Below are positions 34,933 to 44,616 of a stretch of 64,000 bases of DNA, piece after piece (the first letter of the stretch is position 1; each line of letters begins with the position of its first letter). The translations under genes were made by a program, and so were the position numbers. The notes beneath the pieces are model-generated. The model ran no database searches. It saw only the letters and a program-made list of their open reading frames with translations, and was not told where the DNA came from. Origin of the DNA: Aureimonas phyllosphaerae (GTDB lineage Bacteria > Pseudomonadota > Alphaproteobacteria > Rhizobiales > Rhizobiaceae); NCBI RefSeq assembly GCF_900113065.1, contig NZ_FOOA01000003.1, positions 364,330 to 428,329 on the forward strand, read 5' to 3'.

Positions 34933-35097
34933 ATGATCGAGTGGATCGTCATACTTCTCGTGGTGGCGGCGATCGCCAGCCTTCTCGGCTTCCGGGGCGT
35001 CGCGGGCGTTTCGGCCGGCATCGCGAAGGTGCTGATTCTGATCGTTCTCGTCGGTTTCCTGCTTCTCTTATTCTTCGGCGTGATCGCTTTTGCCTAA
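34933..35097 (+). CDS. DUF1328 small membrane protein
   Basis: 54 aa with two hydrophobic segments: 'IEWIVILLVVAAIASLLGFR' and 'AKVLILIVLVGFLLLLFFGV', joined by 'GVAGVSAGI'. This 'LLGF-G-AG-AAGIAK' pattern is the DUF1328/YtjA family, tiny inner-membrane proteins often seen in stress regulons. An exact EcfG promoter precedes it. Confidence 0.88.
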   Translation: MIEWIVILLVVAAIASLLGFRGVAGVSAGIAKVLILIVLVGFLLLLFFGVIAFA

Positions 35098-35128
35098 GTT
35101 CACGCCCGGTTTTCCTTTTCGTGAGCCG

Positions 35129-35153
35129 GGAACCTTAGCAACGGCCATAGGTT
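35129..35153 (+). promoter_or_regulatory. EcfG-like promoter upstream of the PRC-barrel gene
   Basis: GGAAC, 16 bases, GGTT on the plus strand. It has one mismatch in the -10 element relative to CGTT, and lies 71 bases before the ATG. Confidence 0.55.
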
Positions 35154-35224
35154 GAACGCCCATCATCCGAAGCCCGATCGCCACCGACGACCGGGCGCAT
35201 CAATTCGATAAAGGGGAGTCTTCG

Positions 35225-36865
35225 ATGGTCCGCACACTTCTGGCCACCACGGCCATGGCCGCCGTCCTCGCGACCGGCGCACTGGCACAGACCACCACGA
35301 CCACGGGCGAGCAGCCCGCGATGAACGCCGCACCCGCCGGCACCATGGCTCCGGCCGCGGGCGGAATGGACGCCAATTCAGCTTCGGGCATGCAGTCCGA
35401 CACGGCCAACGCCACCGCTGACATCGCCTACGTCCAGTCGCTCGGCGCCGACCAGCACCTCGTGACCGATCTCGACGGCCAGACCGTCTACGCCTCGAAC
35501 GCCGCGGACGCTGAGTCGGCCGGCGAGATCGAGAACTTCATCGTGAGCGCCGACGGCACCGTGGTCGCGGCCGTCGTCGACATGGGCTCGTTCCTCGGCG
35601 ACCAGTCGAAGACCGTTGCCGTCCCCTACGACAAGATCGAATGGACCACGGGCGAGAACAACCAGCCGCGCGCCGTTCTGACCGCAACCCGCGACGAGCT
35701 CGCTGCGGCACCGGCCTTCACGGTCAACAACCAGCCGGTTTCCACGGTTGCCAGCAACACCACGGACGACTCCGGCTCGACCAACATGAGCGGCCAGGGC
35801 AACATGGCGGCCAACAGCACCGCCGCCGGCAATGCGGGCGCGACCAACACGCTGAACGGCAACATGGCGGGCGGCACGATGGCGTCGGGCGGCATGGCAG
35901 CCGAGACCATGGCGCCGTCCTCGACCTCGAACATGGCCGCCAACACCACGACGTCCGGTGCGTCAGGCGAGTATGTCGCCACGCTCGCCAACGGTCAGTT
36001 CCTCTCCGACGACATCGTCGGCGACAACGTCTATTCGGGCCCGGCGGCTGACGCCGACAACATCGGCGAGATCAACGATCTGGTGCTCGCCTCCGATGGC
36101 CGCGTGCAGGCCGTGATCGTGGGTGTCGGCGGCTTCCTCGGCATCGGCGAGAAGGATGTCGGCGTTCCGTTCGACAACATCTCGATGAATGCCGATCCGT
36201 CGGGCGAGCCGCGTGCGGTCCTCGCCGCCAGCAAGGAGCAGTTGACCAACGCTCCGGCGTTCCAGAAGGGCGAAGACCGCATGGCGGCCAACACGGCTGC
36301 CGATACGGCCGCCAACACGATGGGCGCTGCTGGCGCTGCCGCGACCGGCATGGCGGCGGGCACTGCCGGCATGGCTTCGGGCATGGCGTCCGGCACAACC
36401 GACACGGCCGCCAACACCACGACGCCCGCCGCCAGCGGCATGGCTTCGTCGGGCATGGAGTCCACCGCCTCGACCAGCGGCAACACGCCGGCCGCCAACG
36501 TCGGCACGCCGGTGACGGGTGCTGACCTTACGGCCGACAACCTGATCGGCACCTCGGTCTACGGCCCAGACAACCAGACGATCGGCTCGATCGGCGACAT
36601 CGCGCTGACGCCGGACGGTCAGGTCGACGCCGTGATCGTGGATGTCGGCGGCTTCCTCGGCATCGGCGCCAAGCCGGTGGCGGTCGCCATGGACAACCTC
36701 CAGTTCATGCGGGACTCCGGCGGGTCGCTGACGCTGACGACGCAGTTCACGCAGGACCAGCTGCGCAACGCGCCCGAGTTCAACCGTGACACCTATGCCG
36801 AGAATCGCGACCAGATGCGCGTGAACAATCCGGGCGACATTCCGGCGGCCCCGGCGGCGCAGTAA
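35225..36865 (+). CDS. secreted protein with three PRC-barrel domains
   Basis: 546 aa. A signal peptide (MVRTLLATTAMAAVLATGAL, cut near 'ALA-QT') is followed by three PRC-barrel-like units at about 70-160, 255-345 and 430-525. Each has the pattern 'G-IGEI-DLVL--DG-VQAVIV-VGGFLGIG-K-V-VP-D-I' and ends with '-L-NAPAF'. They are joined by low-complexity linkers rich in Met, Ala, Asn, Thr and Gly. PRC barrels are small beta-barrels that bind RNA or protein partners; secreted tandem forms are common in Hyphomicrobiales but uncharacterised. A palindromic terminator follows. Confidence 0.9.
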   Translation: MVRTLLATTAMAAVLATGALAQTTTTTGEQPAMNAAPAGTMAPAAGGMDANSASGMQSDTANATADIAYVQSLGADQHLVTDLDGQTVYASNAADAESAGEIENFIVSADGTVVAAVVDMGSFLGDQSKTVAVPYDKIEWTTGENNQPRAVLTATRDELAAAPAFTVNNQPVSTVASNTTDDSGSTNMSGQGNMAANSTAAGNAGATNTLNGNMAGGTMASGGMAAETMAPSSTSNMAANTTTSGASGEYVATLANGQFLSDDIVGDNVYSGPAADADNIGEINDLVLASDGRVQAVIVGVGGFLGIGEKDVGVPFDNISMNADPSGEPRAVLAASKEQLTNAPAFQKGEDRMAANTAADTAANTMGAAGAAATGMAAGTAGMASGMASGTTDTAANTTTPAASGMASSGMESTASTSGNTPAANVGTPVTGADLTADNLIGTSVYGPDNQTIGSIGDIALTPDGQVDAVIVDVGGFLGIGAKPVAVAMDNLQFMRDSGGSLTLTTQFTQDQLRNAPEFNRDTYAENRDQMRVNNPGDIPAAPAAQ

Positions 36866-36898
36866 GCCCGCCGCGCCCGACCTGACGACACGACCAGC

Positions 36899-36922
36899 AA
36901 GGCCCGCCATATGGCGGGCCTT
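36899..36922 (+). terminator. palindromic terminator after the PRC-barrel gene
   Basis: A perfect 12-bp inverted repeat, AAGGCCCGCCAT / ATGGCGGGCCTT, with no unpaired bases between the arms in the DNA and GTTTCGTT after it. It lies 33 bases after the stop. Confidence 0.75.
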
Positions 36923-37143
36923 GTTTCGTTGCCGCTCACGTTTTCGTTCTGCATCCTTACCAAAATTTATGGGAGCCCCGCCGCCCTAATCGTCTATCGT
37001 TCCTCGTCGGAAGGCTGACCGGTCGCCGACGCTTTGGCGCTGACCGTGACCATCTTCCATGCCCCGCACGCGCCGCGAAGCCGGCGGATCACTCAAGATC
37101 TAGCCGCTCGGGCATCCCGCCCTCGCGACAACCAAGGGTTTTC

Positions 37144-38412
37144 ATGGCCGTTCTCCGACAGATCGTCGTCACGCTTCTGATGATCGCGGCCGCTGGCTGC
37201 GCGTGGCTTTATCTGTCCCCGGCCCCCGGCCGCTTTCTTCTCAGCGACGGAAGGTTGCCGGAGACGCTGCGACCGCTGGTCAGTGCGATTTCGCCTGCTG
37301 ACGACGAGCCCAAGGTTGGCGCGACGCCGGCCCGACAGGGAGCGGACCGCCAGGCGCCGCTCGTTGCCGTGGCACAGGCGCAGCCGCTGGTGACGCGCGA
37401 CCGGCTGCGCGCCATCGGAACCGGCGAAGCGCTGCGCACCGTCGCGGTAAGGCCTGACGTGACCGGTATCATCAAGTCTTTGTCGTTCCGCTCAGGCGAT
37501 GCAGTGGAGGCGGGCGCCGTGCTTGCCGAACTACAGGACGATGCCGAACGCATCGCGGTCGACCGGGCGCGCATTGCGGTGGCGACCGCGGAGGATCAGC
37601 TTCGTCGCTACGAGACCCTGTCGACCACCGGCGCCTCCATTACCTCCGTCCAGCTGGAAGAGGTGCGCCGGGCGCGCGACGCTGCAGCGCTCGACCTGCA
37701 GGCCGCCGAGGTGGCGCTGGCCAAACGCAGCATCCGGGCGCCGATCGGCGGGCATGTCGGCCTCCTCAATCTCGAGGTCGGCGCGCTGGTCGACGGCTCA
37801 ACCCTGATTGTGACCGTCGACGATCGATCCGAACTGCGCATCCTGTTCGACGCGCCGGAAGCCTTCGCCTCACAGCTCTCGGTCGGCCATCCCGTCTCGG
37901 CGGTCCCCGCGACCCGATCGGGCGATACCTACCAAGGCATCATCACCGCGCTCGACAGCCGCCTCGATCAGGCAAGCCGCACCCTGCGCGCCGAGGCCAC
38001 GATCGACAATGCGGGCGACCGGCTGCGACCAGGACTGTCCTTCTCGATCGAGATCGGCTTCGAAGGACAGACCTACCTCGCGGTCAATCCGCTGGCCGTG
38101 CAATGGGAGCGCACCGGCCCCTTCGTCTGGATGGTGGCGGACGACAAGACCACCAAGGCCCCGATCGCCATCATCGAACGCAACGTCGACACCGTCCTCG
38201 TCGCCTCGGATACGCTGAGGGCCGGCGATACCGTGGTGACCGAAGGCGTCCAGCTCCTGCGCGATGGCGGTACCGTTCGCGTGCGTCCGACCACCGGGAT
38301 CGACACGCTGCCGTCGAACCAGGATCCGCCGACGGCCGAAACGCTGGCGCCGGGACGCCGCGCGGATGCCGGCGCGGCGATCGCGCCAACGGCCGGAACG
38401 AGCGCCCGATGA
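37144..38412 (+). CDS. RND efflux periplasmic adaptor (membrane fusion protein)
   Basis: 422 aa. The N-terminus 'VVTLLMIAAAGC' contains a possible lipobox, so it may be lipid-anchored. Then come a lipoyl-like half ('VAVRPDVTGIIKSLSFRSGD', 'AGAVLAELQDDAE'), an alpha-hairpin (~145-190), the second lipoyl half ('RSIRAPIGGHVGLLNLEVGA') and beta-barrel/membrane-proximal domains. It links the pump to an outer-membrane channel; no tolC-like gene is adjacent. The stop overlaps the pump ATG (ATGA). Confidence 0.92.
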   Translation: MAVLRQIVVTLLMIAAAGCAWLYLSPAPGRFLLSDGRLPETLRPLVSAISPADDEPKVGATPARQGADRQAPLVAVAQAQPLVTRDRLRAIGTGEALRTVAVRPDVTGIIKSLSFRSGDAVEAGAVLAELQDDAERIAVDRARIAVATAEDQLRRYETLSTTGASITSVQLEEVRRARDAAALDLQAAEVALAKRSIRAPIGGHVGLLNLEVGALVDGSTLIVTVDDRSELRILFDAPEAFASQLSVGHPVSAVPATRSGDTYQGIITALDSRLDQASRTLRAEATIDNAGDRLRPGLSFSIEIGFEGQTYLAVNPLAVQWERTGPFVWMVADDKTTKAPIAIIERNVDTVLVASDTLRAGDTVVTEGVQLLRDGGTVRVRPTTGIDTLPSNQDPPTAETLAPGRRADAGAAIAPTAGTSAR

Positions 38413-41400
38413 GCGGCGGCGCAGCCAAGCCGGACGGACTGACGGCCCTCACCTCGCTCTTCATTCGCCGACCGGTCTTCACGATCGTCGTCAACCTCCT
38501 GATCATCGTCGCGGGCCTTGCCGCCTTCAATGCGGTCGAAATCCGCGAGCTGCCGAACGTCGACCGCCCCGTCATCACGGTCACCACCAGCTTCCAAGGT
38601 GCCTCGGCCGAGGTGGTGGACCGGCAGTTGACGAGTACGATCGAAAGCGCGGTGGCGCGCGTCGCCGGCATCGCCTCGATCTCCTCGTCGTCGCGCTTCG
38701 GCATGAGCCGCGTCACCGTGGAGTTCACCGACTCCACCGACCTCAACATTGCGGCGAGCGACGTGCGCGACGCCGTCGCTGGTATTGCCAACCAGTTGCC
38801 GGACGACGCCGACGAGTCCCGCATCGTCAAGGCCGATGCTGACGCTGACGCGATCATGCGTCTGGCGGTCCTGTCGAACTCGCTGCCGATCGAGGATCTG
38901 ACCACGCTGGTCGACGACCGCATCGCGGATCGCGTCGCGGCCGTCGAGGGTGTGGCCGACGTCGATCTGTCCGGCGAGCGCGAGCGCCTCGTCTATATCG
39001 ATGTGCGCCCCGACGAACTGGCGACGCGCGGGCTGACGCTCGGCGACGTGTCGAGCGCACTCGCCAACGCCTCGTTCGACCAGCCTGCCGGCCAGCTGGA
39101 ATCACCAACGCAGAACCTCGTGGTGCGCGCCGATGCCGGTCTATCGACGCCGGAAGCCTTCGGCGCGGTTCTCCTGAACGCACAGACCCGTCTGCGCGAT
39201 GTCGCGAGCGTGCGCTTCGGCCCGGACGAGGCAGCCTCCAAGACGCGCGTCAACGGCGAGACCGGCATCGGCCTCGGCGTCATCCGGCAGGCCGGCTCGT
39301 CCACGCTGGCGATCTCGGAAGGCGTGCACGCCGCCGTCGCCGAACTCAACGCATCCCTGCCGGAGGGGACGCGCGTCATCGTCACGTCCGACGAGGCGAC
39401 CTTCATCAACGGCTCGATCCACGAGGTCGAGCTGACGCTGGCGCTCGCCATCGTGATCGTCGTCGCCGTGATCTACGCGTTCCTGATGAACTTCCGCGCG
39501 ACGCTGATCCCGACGCTCACCATCCCCATCGCGCTGATCGGCGTGGTGGCGGGCATCTATCTCGTCGGCTTCTCCGTCAACATCATCACGCTCCTGGCGT
39601 TGGTGCTCGCCACCGGCATGGTGGTCGACGACGCGATCATCGTGCTCGAGAACATCATCCGCTGGCGCAACATGGGCCTGACGGTCCGCGCCGCGAGCGT
39701 CGTCGGCACGCGCGAGGTGTTCTTCGCGGTGATCTCGACCACCGCGACGCTGGCGGCCGTGTTCATTCCGATCTCGTTCCTGCCGGGCGTCGCGGGCGGG
39801 CTGTTCCGCGAGTTCGGCTTCGTGCTGGCGATCTCCGTCACGCTCTCGGCCTTCATTGCCCTGACGCTGTGCCCGATGCTGGCCGCCCATCTTCTCGGCG
39901 AGGCGGAAACCGAACGCCAGCCGGGAGCGCTGAAGCGTGCGACGGGACGAGCCGGCGAGTGGTTGGCGAGGCTCTATGCCGGTGCGCTGCGAAAGGCCCT
40001 GGCCTATCCGCTGGCGGTGATCGTCGTCTCGGCGATCTTCGCCGGTGCAGCGATCATCACCTTTCAGAACCTACCGCAGCAGCTGACCCCGAACGAGGAC
40101 CGCGGCAGTGTTCTCATGAGCATCTCGGCGCCGCAAAGCGCCAGTCTCGACTACACCGACACGCAGATGCGACGGATTGAGGAGATCGTGCTGCCCTACG
40201 TCGAAAGCGGCGAGGCAACCGGCGTCCTCGCGCGCATCGGGATGGGCACGGGCAATGGCGCCTTCATGGTGCTGACGCTGGCGCCCTGGGAGGCTCGTGA
40301 GCGCTCGCAGCAGGAGATCGCCGCCGAGCTCAACCGCGCCTTCGCCGACATTCCGGGCGTCCAGGCGCGCGCGATCCAGCCGAATTCGCTTGGCATCCGC
40401 GGCGGCGGTCGCGGTCTCCAGTTCGCGCTGGCAGGGCCGACCTACCAGATGCTGTCGGACGCGGCGACCTCGCTGGAGGAGGCGATGAATGCCGACGGTC
40501 GGTGGGGCCGTGTCCAGCTCGCCTTCGACACGACGCAGCCGCAGCTCTCGGTCGAGATCGACCGCACGCGCGCCTCCGATCTCGGCATCGACATCGACGG
40601 GCTCGCCTCAGCCATCCAGTCGCTTCTCGACGGACGCGAGATCGGCACCACCTATGTCGACGATCGCGCCGTGGACATTCACGTCGTCTCGACCTCGCAG
40701 CCGATCAACGACCCAGGCGACCTCGCCAACATCTTCATGAAGACCGGTGACGGCCGCTTCGTCCCTCTCTCCTCCATCGCGACCATCAAGGAGGAGGCCG
40801 TCGCGCCGACGCTGGCGCGCGAGGACCAGTCGCGCTCGGTCGCCATGTCGGCCGACCTGCCGGCCGGCTTCTCGATCCAGCAGGCGTGGGACCAGGCGCA
40901 GGCGTTCGCGGTCGGCAAGCTGCCAGACAGCGTTCGTCTCGTGCCTTTGGCCGAAGCTGCGACCCTGGAGGAGACGTCGAGCGGCCTTACCGTCGTCTTC
41001 GGCTTTGCGATCGTCGTCGTGTTCCTGGTGCTGGCGGCGCAGTTCGAGAGCTTCGTGTCGGCGCTCATCATCATCGCCACCGTGCCCTTCGGCGTCGCCT
41101 GCGCGGTCTACGCCATGGACTTCTTCGGCGAGACGCTGAACCTCTACTCCCAGATCGGCTTGGTGCTTCTCGTCGGCATCATGGCGAAGAACGGCATCCT
41201 GATCGTCGAGTTCGCCAACCAGCTTCGGGAGGAGGGCCGCTCCGTGCGCGAGGCGATCGAGGAGGCTTCGATCATTCGCCTGCGCCCGGTGATGATGACG
41301 ATGATCGCGACGATCGTCGGCGGCGTGCCGCTGATCTTCTCGGCGGGCGCCGGCGCCGAGGCGCGCGTCTCGCTCGGCTACGTCATCGTCGGCGGCCTCG

Positions 41401-41558
41401 GGCTGGCGACGATCGCGACGCTCTTCCTGACGCCCGTTGCCTACCTCGCGCTGGCCCGCCTTACCAAACCGCAAGCTGAGGGCGAGGAGCAGCTGCGGCG
41501 CGACCTCGCGGCCGCCGAAGCGCTCGGCAAAGGGGGCGCGCCGACCCCGGCGGAGTAG
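38409..41558 (+). CDS. RND family efflux pump, inner-membrane permease
   Basis: 1049 aa, the standard AcrB/MexB-type length. It opens 'LTSLFIRRPVFTIVVNLLII'. Two repeats of one helix, a large periplasmic loop and five helices are seen. The proton-relay helix reads 'LATGMVVDDAIIVLENIIRW', and 'FLPGVAGGLFREFGFVLAIS' is a conserved HAE1 stretch. 'GLVLLVGIMAKNGILIVEFA' marks the second half. Likely exports hydrophobic or amphiphilic compounds; substrate unknown. It is translationally coupled to the adaptor gene. A longer upstream frame overlaps the adaptor and is rejected. Confidence 0.95.
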   Translation: MSGGAAKPDGLTALTSLFIRRPVFTIVVNLLIIVAGLAAFNAVEIRELPNVDRPVITVTTSFQGASAEVVDRQLTSTIESAVARVAGIASISSSSRFGMSRVTVEFTDSTDLNIAASDVRDAVAGIANQLPDDADESRIVKADADADAIMRLAVLSNSLPIEDLTTLVDDRIADRVAAVEGVADVDLSGERERLVYIDVRPDELATRGLTLGDVSSALANASFDQPAGQLESPTQNLVVRADAGLSTPEAFGAVLLNAQTRLRDVASVRFGPDEAASKTRVNGETGIGLGVIRQAGSSTLAISEGVHAAVAELNASLPEGTRVIVTSDEATFINGSIHEVELTLALAIVIVVAVIYAFLMNFRATLIPTLTIPIALIGVVAGIYLVGFSVNIITLLALVLATGMVVDDAIIVLENIIRWRNMGLTVRAASVVGTREVFFAVISTTATLAAVFIPISFLPGVAGGLFREFGFVLAISVTLSAFIALTLCPMLAAHLLGEAETERQPGALKRATGRAGEWLARLYAGALRKALAYPLAVIVVSAIFAGAAIITFQNLPQQLTPNEDRGSVLMSISAPQSASLDYTDTQMRRIEEIVLPYVESGEATGVLARIGMGTGNGAFMVLTLAPWEARERSQQEIAAELNRAFADIPGVQARAIQPNSLGIRGGGRGLQFALAGPTYQMLSDAATSLEEAMNADGRWGRVQLAFDTTQPQLSVEIDRTRASDLGIDIDGLASAIQSLLDGREIGTTYVDDRAVDIHVVSTSQPINDPGDLANIFMKTGDGRFVPLSSIATIKEEAVAPTLAREDQSRSVAMSADLPAGFSIQQAWDQAQAFAVGKLPDSVRLVPLAEAATLEETSSGLTVVFGFAIVVVFLVLAAQFESFVSALIIIATVPFGVACAVYAMDFFGETLNLYSQIGLVLLVGIMAKNGILIVEFANQLREEGRSVREAIEEASIIRLRPVMMTMIATIVGGVPLIFSAGAGAEARVSLGYVIVGGLGLATIATLFLTPVAYLALARLTKPQAEGEEQLRRDLAAAEALGKGGAPTPAE

Positions 41559-41561
41559 CGG

Positions 41562-41777
41562 CTAGAGCCGACGTTCCCAATCCGGGCGGCAACGGACGGG
41601 GCGGGCGGACGGATGATCCGGCTGCACGTCGGCTTGGAGCGTCGCCGGTAAGGTGGGCTGATCCCAGCCGATCCTTTGCCACCAGGCGGACAGGCGCTGC
41701 CGCCATGTGGGCGCCGCGATCGATGCGGGGCCGAGGCTCCGGTAGTTCTCAAAGTTTTCGGGGGCAGCGTGTTTCAT
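41562..41777 (-). CDS. small hypothetical protein divergent from lysR
   Basis: 71 aa, rich in Trp, Arg and Pro ('WRQRLSAWWQRIGWDQP'). No membrane segment or signal is seen. It starts 102 bases from the LysR ATG, on the opposite strand, the usual position of a LysR target gene. I recognise no family; it could be a chance frame. Confidence 0.45.
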   Translation of the reverse strand: MKHAAPENFENYRSLGPASIAAPTWRQRLSAWWQRIGWDQPTLPATLQADVQPDHPSARPVRCRPDWERRL

Positions 41778-41850
41778 CGCCGGGCTCCAATTCGGATGCT
41801 GGCCGCGAGGATGCGCCCGGCTGGCCTTGCCGATCCAATCGAAGCTGGCG

Positions 41851-41881
41851 CATGATGCATAAGAAAAATTTATGCATCATG
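41851..41881. promoter_or_regulatory. 31-bp perfect palindrome over the lysR start codon
   Basis: Arms CATGATGCATAA (41851-41862) and TTATGCATCATG (41870-41881) flank a 7-base A/T-rich spacer. The second arm includes the likely lysR ATG. It fits a LysR-type operator (inverted repeat with T-N11-A spacing) for autoregulation and control of the divergent gene. As RNA it would also fold and hide the start codon. Confidence 0.65.
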
Positions 41882-42784
41882 GCCCGTTCACTCCCTCCCC
41901 TATCCGCCCTGCGCGCCTTCGAGGCGGCGGCCCGCCACCTCAGCTTCACCCGCGCGGCGGAAGAGCTCGGGATGACGCAGGCGGCCATCAGCTATCAGAT
42001 CAAGCTTTTGGAGGAGCGCGTCGGTGCGCCGCTCTTTTTGCGTGGGCGGCGGCAGGTCAGCTTGACCGCGGACGGCGCCCGCTTCTCGGCCGAATGCACC
42101 GCCTCGTTCGAGCGCCTGTCGGCCGCCTATGCAGATCTCTGCGGTTCGTCGGCCGGGGTTTTGTCCATCAGTTCCGTTCCGACCTTCGCGAGCTACTGGC
42201 TGGCCCGAAACCTCGGCTCCTTCCAGCTTGAACATCCCGAAACAGCCGTCCAACTGACGAGCACCCGACGCATAACCGATTTCGAGCGTGAGCCCGTTGA
42301 TCTCGCCATCCGTGCGGGCGCGGGGCAGTGGACAGGCTTGACGGCGCATCTTCTCGTCGCGGTCGACTACACGCCGATGCTGAGCCCACTGTTGGCGGAA
42401 AAGCTCGGCGGGATGCCAGTAACCGCGTCGGACCTCCTGCGCTTCCCGCTCGTCAACACGACGCACGAATGGTGGGACCTCTGGTTTTCGATGATGAGCG
42501 TCTCGCAGGCCGGCTGCGATCGGCGCACCGGCCCGACGCTCGGCAGCCAGGACCTCGAGGCGATGGCAGCCATTGCGGGTCAGGGCGTCTCGTTGCTGAC
42601 ACCCTTCTTTTACCGGGACGAGGTCGCGGCCGGCCGCCTCGTCCAGCCCTTCGCGCCGCTCTATCCGATCGGACGCGGCTACTATTTCGTCTATCCCACG
42701 GCGCGGCGGAACGTGCCGAAGATCCGCGCATTCCGGAATTGGATCCTCCCGCATTTTTCGGCATCTTCCCTAGCCAAGGCCTGA
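41879..42784 (+). CDS. LysR family regulator, GcvA-like
   Basis: 301 aa from MARSLPPLSALRAFEAAARH. The winged helix-turn-helix (1-65) reads 'FTRAAEELGMTQAAISYQIK', with 'RVGAPLFLRGRRQVSLT' as the wing. The effector domain (~90-295) follows the GcvA branch ('VQLTSTRRITDFEREPVDLA', 'GQGVSLLTPFFYRDEVAAGR'). An in-frame ATG at 41852 would add nine residues encoded by the palindrome. No Shine-Dalgarno site is evident for either start. Targets unknown. Confidence 0.9.
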   Translation: MARSLPPLSALRAFEAAARHLSFTRAAEELGMTQAAISYQIKLLEERVGAPLFLRGRRQVSLTADGARFSAECTASFERLSAAYADLCGSSAGVLSISSVPTFASYWLARNLGSFQLEHPETAVQLTSTRRITDFEREPVDLAIRAGAGQWTGLTAHLLVAVDYTPMLSPLLAEKLGGMPVTASDLLRFPLVNTTHEWWDLWFSMMSVSQAGCDRRTGPTLGSQDLEAMAAIAGQGVSLLTPFFYRDEVAAGRLVQPFAPLYPIGRGYYFVYPTARRNVPKIRAFRNWILPHFSASSLAKA

Positions 42785-42801
42785 TCGGCTAGAAGCCGGC
42801 C

Positions 42802-44616
42802 ATGGCCCCTCCCCCGCTTCTTCGCCTCGACGGCGTGCGCCTCACCTTCGGCGGCACGCCCCTTCTCGCCAACGTCGAGCTCGGTGTCTCGCCCGGCGAC
42901 CGGATCGCGCTGGTCGGGCGCAACGGCTCCGGCAAGTCGACCCTTCTCAAGATCGCGGCGGGCACCGTCGAGCCGGACGGCGGCGAGGTGTTCCGCCAGC
43001 CGGGCGCGACGATCCGCTATCTCGCGCAGGAGCCGGACTTCGGCGATGCGCCGAGCGTCGAGGCCTATGTCGCGGCGGGGCTCGGCCCGGCCGACGATCT
43101 CTACCGCGTGACGCGCCTGATCGAGGGTCTCGGCCTTCGCCCCGACGCGCGGCCGGGCGACCTGTCCGGCGGCGAGGCGCGGCGCGCGGCGCTCGCGCGC
43201 GTGCTGGCGCCCGAGCCCGACATCGTGCTTCTCGACGAGCCGACCAACCACCTCGACTTGCCGACGATCGAATGGCTGGAGGAGGAGGTCGCCTCGATCC
43301 GCTCGGCCGTCGTCATCATCAGCCACGACCGCCGCTTCCTCGAAAAGACGACGCGCGCTACCGTCTGGCTCGACCGCGGCCGGGTGCGCCGGATCGAGGA
43401 AGGCTTCGGCAGCTTCGAGGCCTGGCGCGACAAGGTGCTGGAGGAGGAGGAGCGCGATCTCCAGAAGCTCGACCGCAAGATCGTGCGCGAGGAGCACTGG
43501 CTGCGCTATGGCGTGACCGCCCGGCGCACGCGCAACGAGCGGCGCCTCGCCGGCCTCCACCAGCTTCGCGCCGACCGCAAGAACGCCCGCCGCGCGACCG
43601 GCACGGTCGAGATGCAGGTCGGCGACACGCGCGAGAGCGGCAAGCTCGTGATCGAGGCGAAGGCGATCGAGAAGGCCTATGGCGAGCGGGTTCTCGTCGA
43701 GAACTTCTCGACGCGCATCCAGCGCGGCGACCGGGTCGGCTTCGTCGGCCCCAACGGCGCCGGCAAGACGACGCTCCTGAAAATGCTGATCGGCGAGGCG
43801 GAGCCCGACGCGGGCACGGTTCGCCTCGGCACCAATCTCGACCTCGCCTTCCTCGACCAGAAGCGCGCGAGCCTTCGCGACGATCTGCCCGTATCCGAGG
43901 CGCTGACCGACGGGCGCGGCGATCAGGTGATGGTGAACGGCGAGCCGCGGCACGTCGCCGGGTATCTCAAGGACTTCCTGTTCCAGCCGGAGCAGATCCG
44001 CACGCCGGTCGGCAACCTGTCGGGCGGTGAGCGGGCACGGCTCTTGTTGGCGAAGACCTTGGCGACGCCCGCCAACGTCCTGGTGCTAGACGAGCCGACC
44101 AACGACCTCGACATGGAGACGCTGGACCTTCTGCAGGAGCTCATCGCCAACTATCCCGGCACGGTGCTCCTCGTCAGCCACGACCGCGACTTCCTCGACC
44201 GCACGGTGACGAGCGTCATCTCGCCGGAGGGCAACGGTTGCTGGCTGGAATATGCCGGCGGCTACACCGACATGGCGGCGCAGAAGCGCGGCGCGCAGAC
44301 GGAAGCCCGGAAAGCCGAGAAGTCCGCCGTCAAGCCCGCCGCAGCGCCGTCCGCCTCGCGACCCGCCGGACAGCCGAGCACCAAGCTCTCGTTCAAGCAG
44401 AAGTTCGCTCTGGAGAACCTGCCGAAGGAAATCGCCAAGCTGGAATCGGCGATCGCCAAAGCGGAAGCCGAGATGGCGGACCCCGCGCTCTTCGCGAAGA
44501 ACCCTGACCGATTCTCGAAGCTTGCCAAGGAGAGCGAAGCGAGCCGCGCTGCTCTCGCCAAGGCCGAGGACGAATGGCTGGAACTGGAGATGCTGAAGGC
44601 CGAACTCGAGGGCTGA
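42802..44616 (+). CDS. uup: ABC-F family ATPase, Uup-like
   Basis: 604 aa with two ABC ATPase domains in one chain and no membrane helices. The first has Walker A 'GRNGSGKST' (39-47), 'LSGGEARRAALARVL' and 'LLDEPTNHLDL'. The second has 'GPNGAGKTT', 'LSGGERARLLLAKTL' and 'VLDEPTNDLDM'. The linker between them carries charged helices, and the last ~60 residues form a coiled coil ('FKQKFALENLPKEIAKLESA'), as in Uup. ABC-F proteins act on ribosomes. It follows lysR by 17 bases. Confidence 0.92.
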   Translation: MAPPPLLRLDGVRLTFGGTPLLANVELGVSPGDRIALVGRNGSGKSTLLKIAAGTVEPDGGEVFRQPGATIRYLAQEPDFGDAPSVEAYVAAGLGPADDLYRVTRLIEGLGLRPDARPGDLSGGEARRAALARVLAPEPDIVLLDEPTNHLDLPTIEWLEEEVASIRSAVVIISHDRRFLEKTTRATVWLDRGRVRRIEEGFGSFEAWRDKVLEEEERDLQKLDRKIVREEHWLRYGVTARRTRNERRLAGLHQLRADRKNARRATGTVEMQVGDTRESGKLVIEAKAIEKAYGERVLVENFSTRIQRGDRVGFVGPNGAGKTTLLKMLIGEAEPDAGTVRLGTNLDLAFLDQKRASLRDDLPVSEALTDGRGDQVMVNGEPRHVAGYLKDFLFQPEQIRTPVGNLSGGERARLLLAKTLATPANVLVLDEPTNDLDMETLDLLQELIANYPGTVLLVSHDRDFLDRTVTSVISPEGNGCWLEYAGGYTDMAAQKRGAQTEARKAEKSAVKPAAAPSASRPAGQPSTKLSFKQKFALENLPKEIAKLESAIAKAEAEMADPALFAKNPDRFSKLAKESEASRAALAKAEDEWLELEMLKAELEG

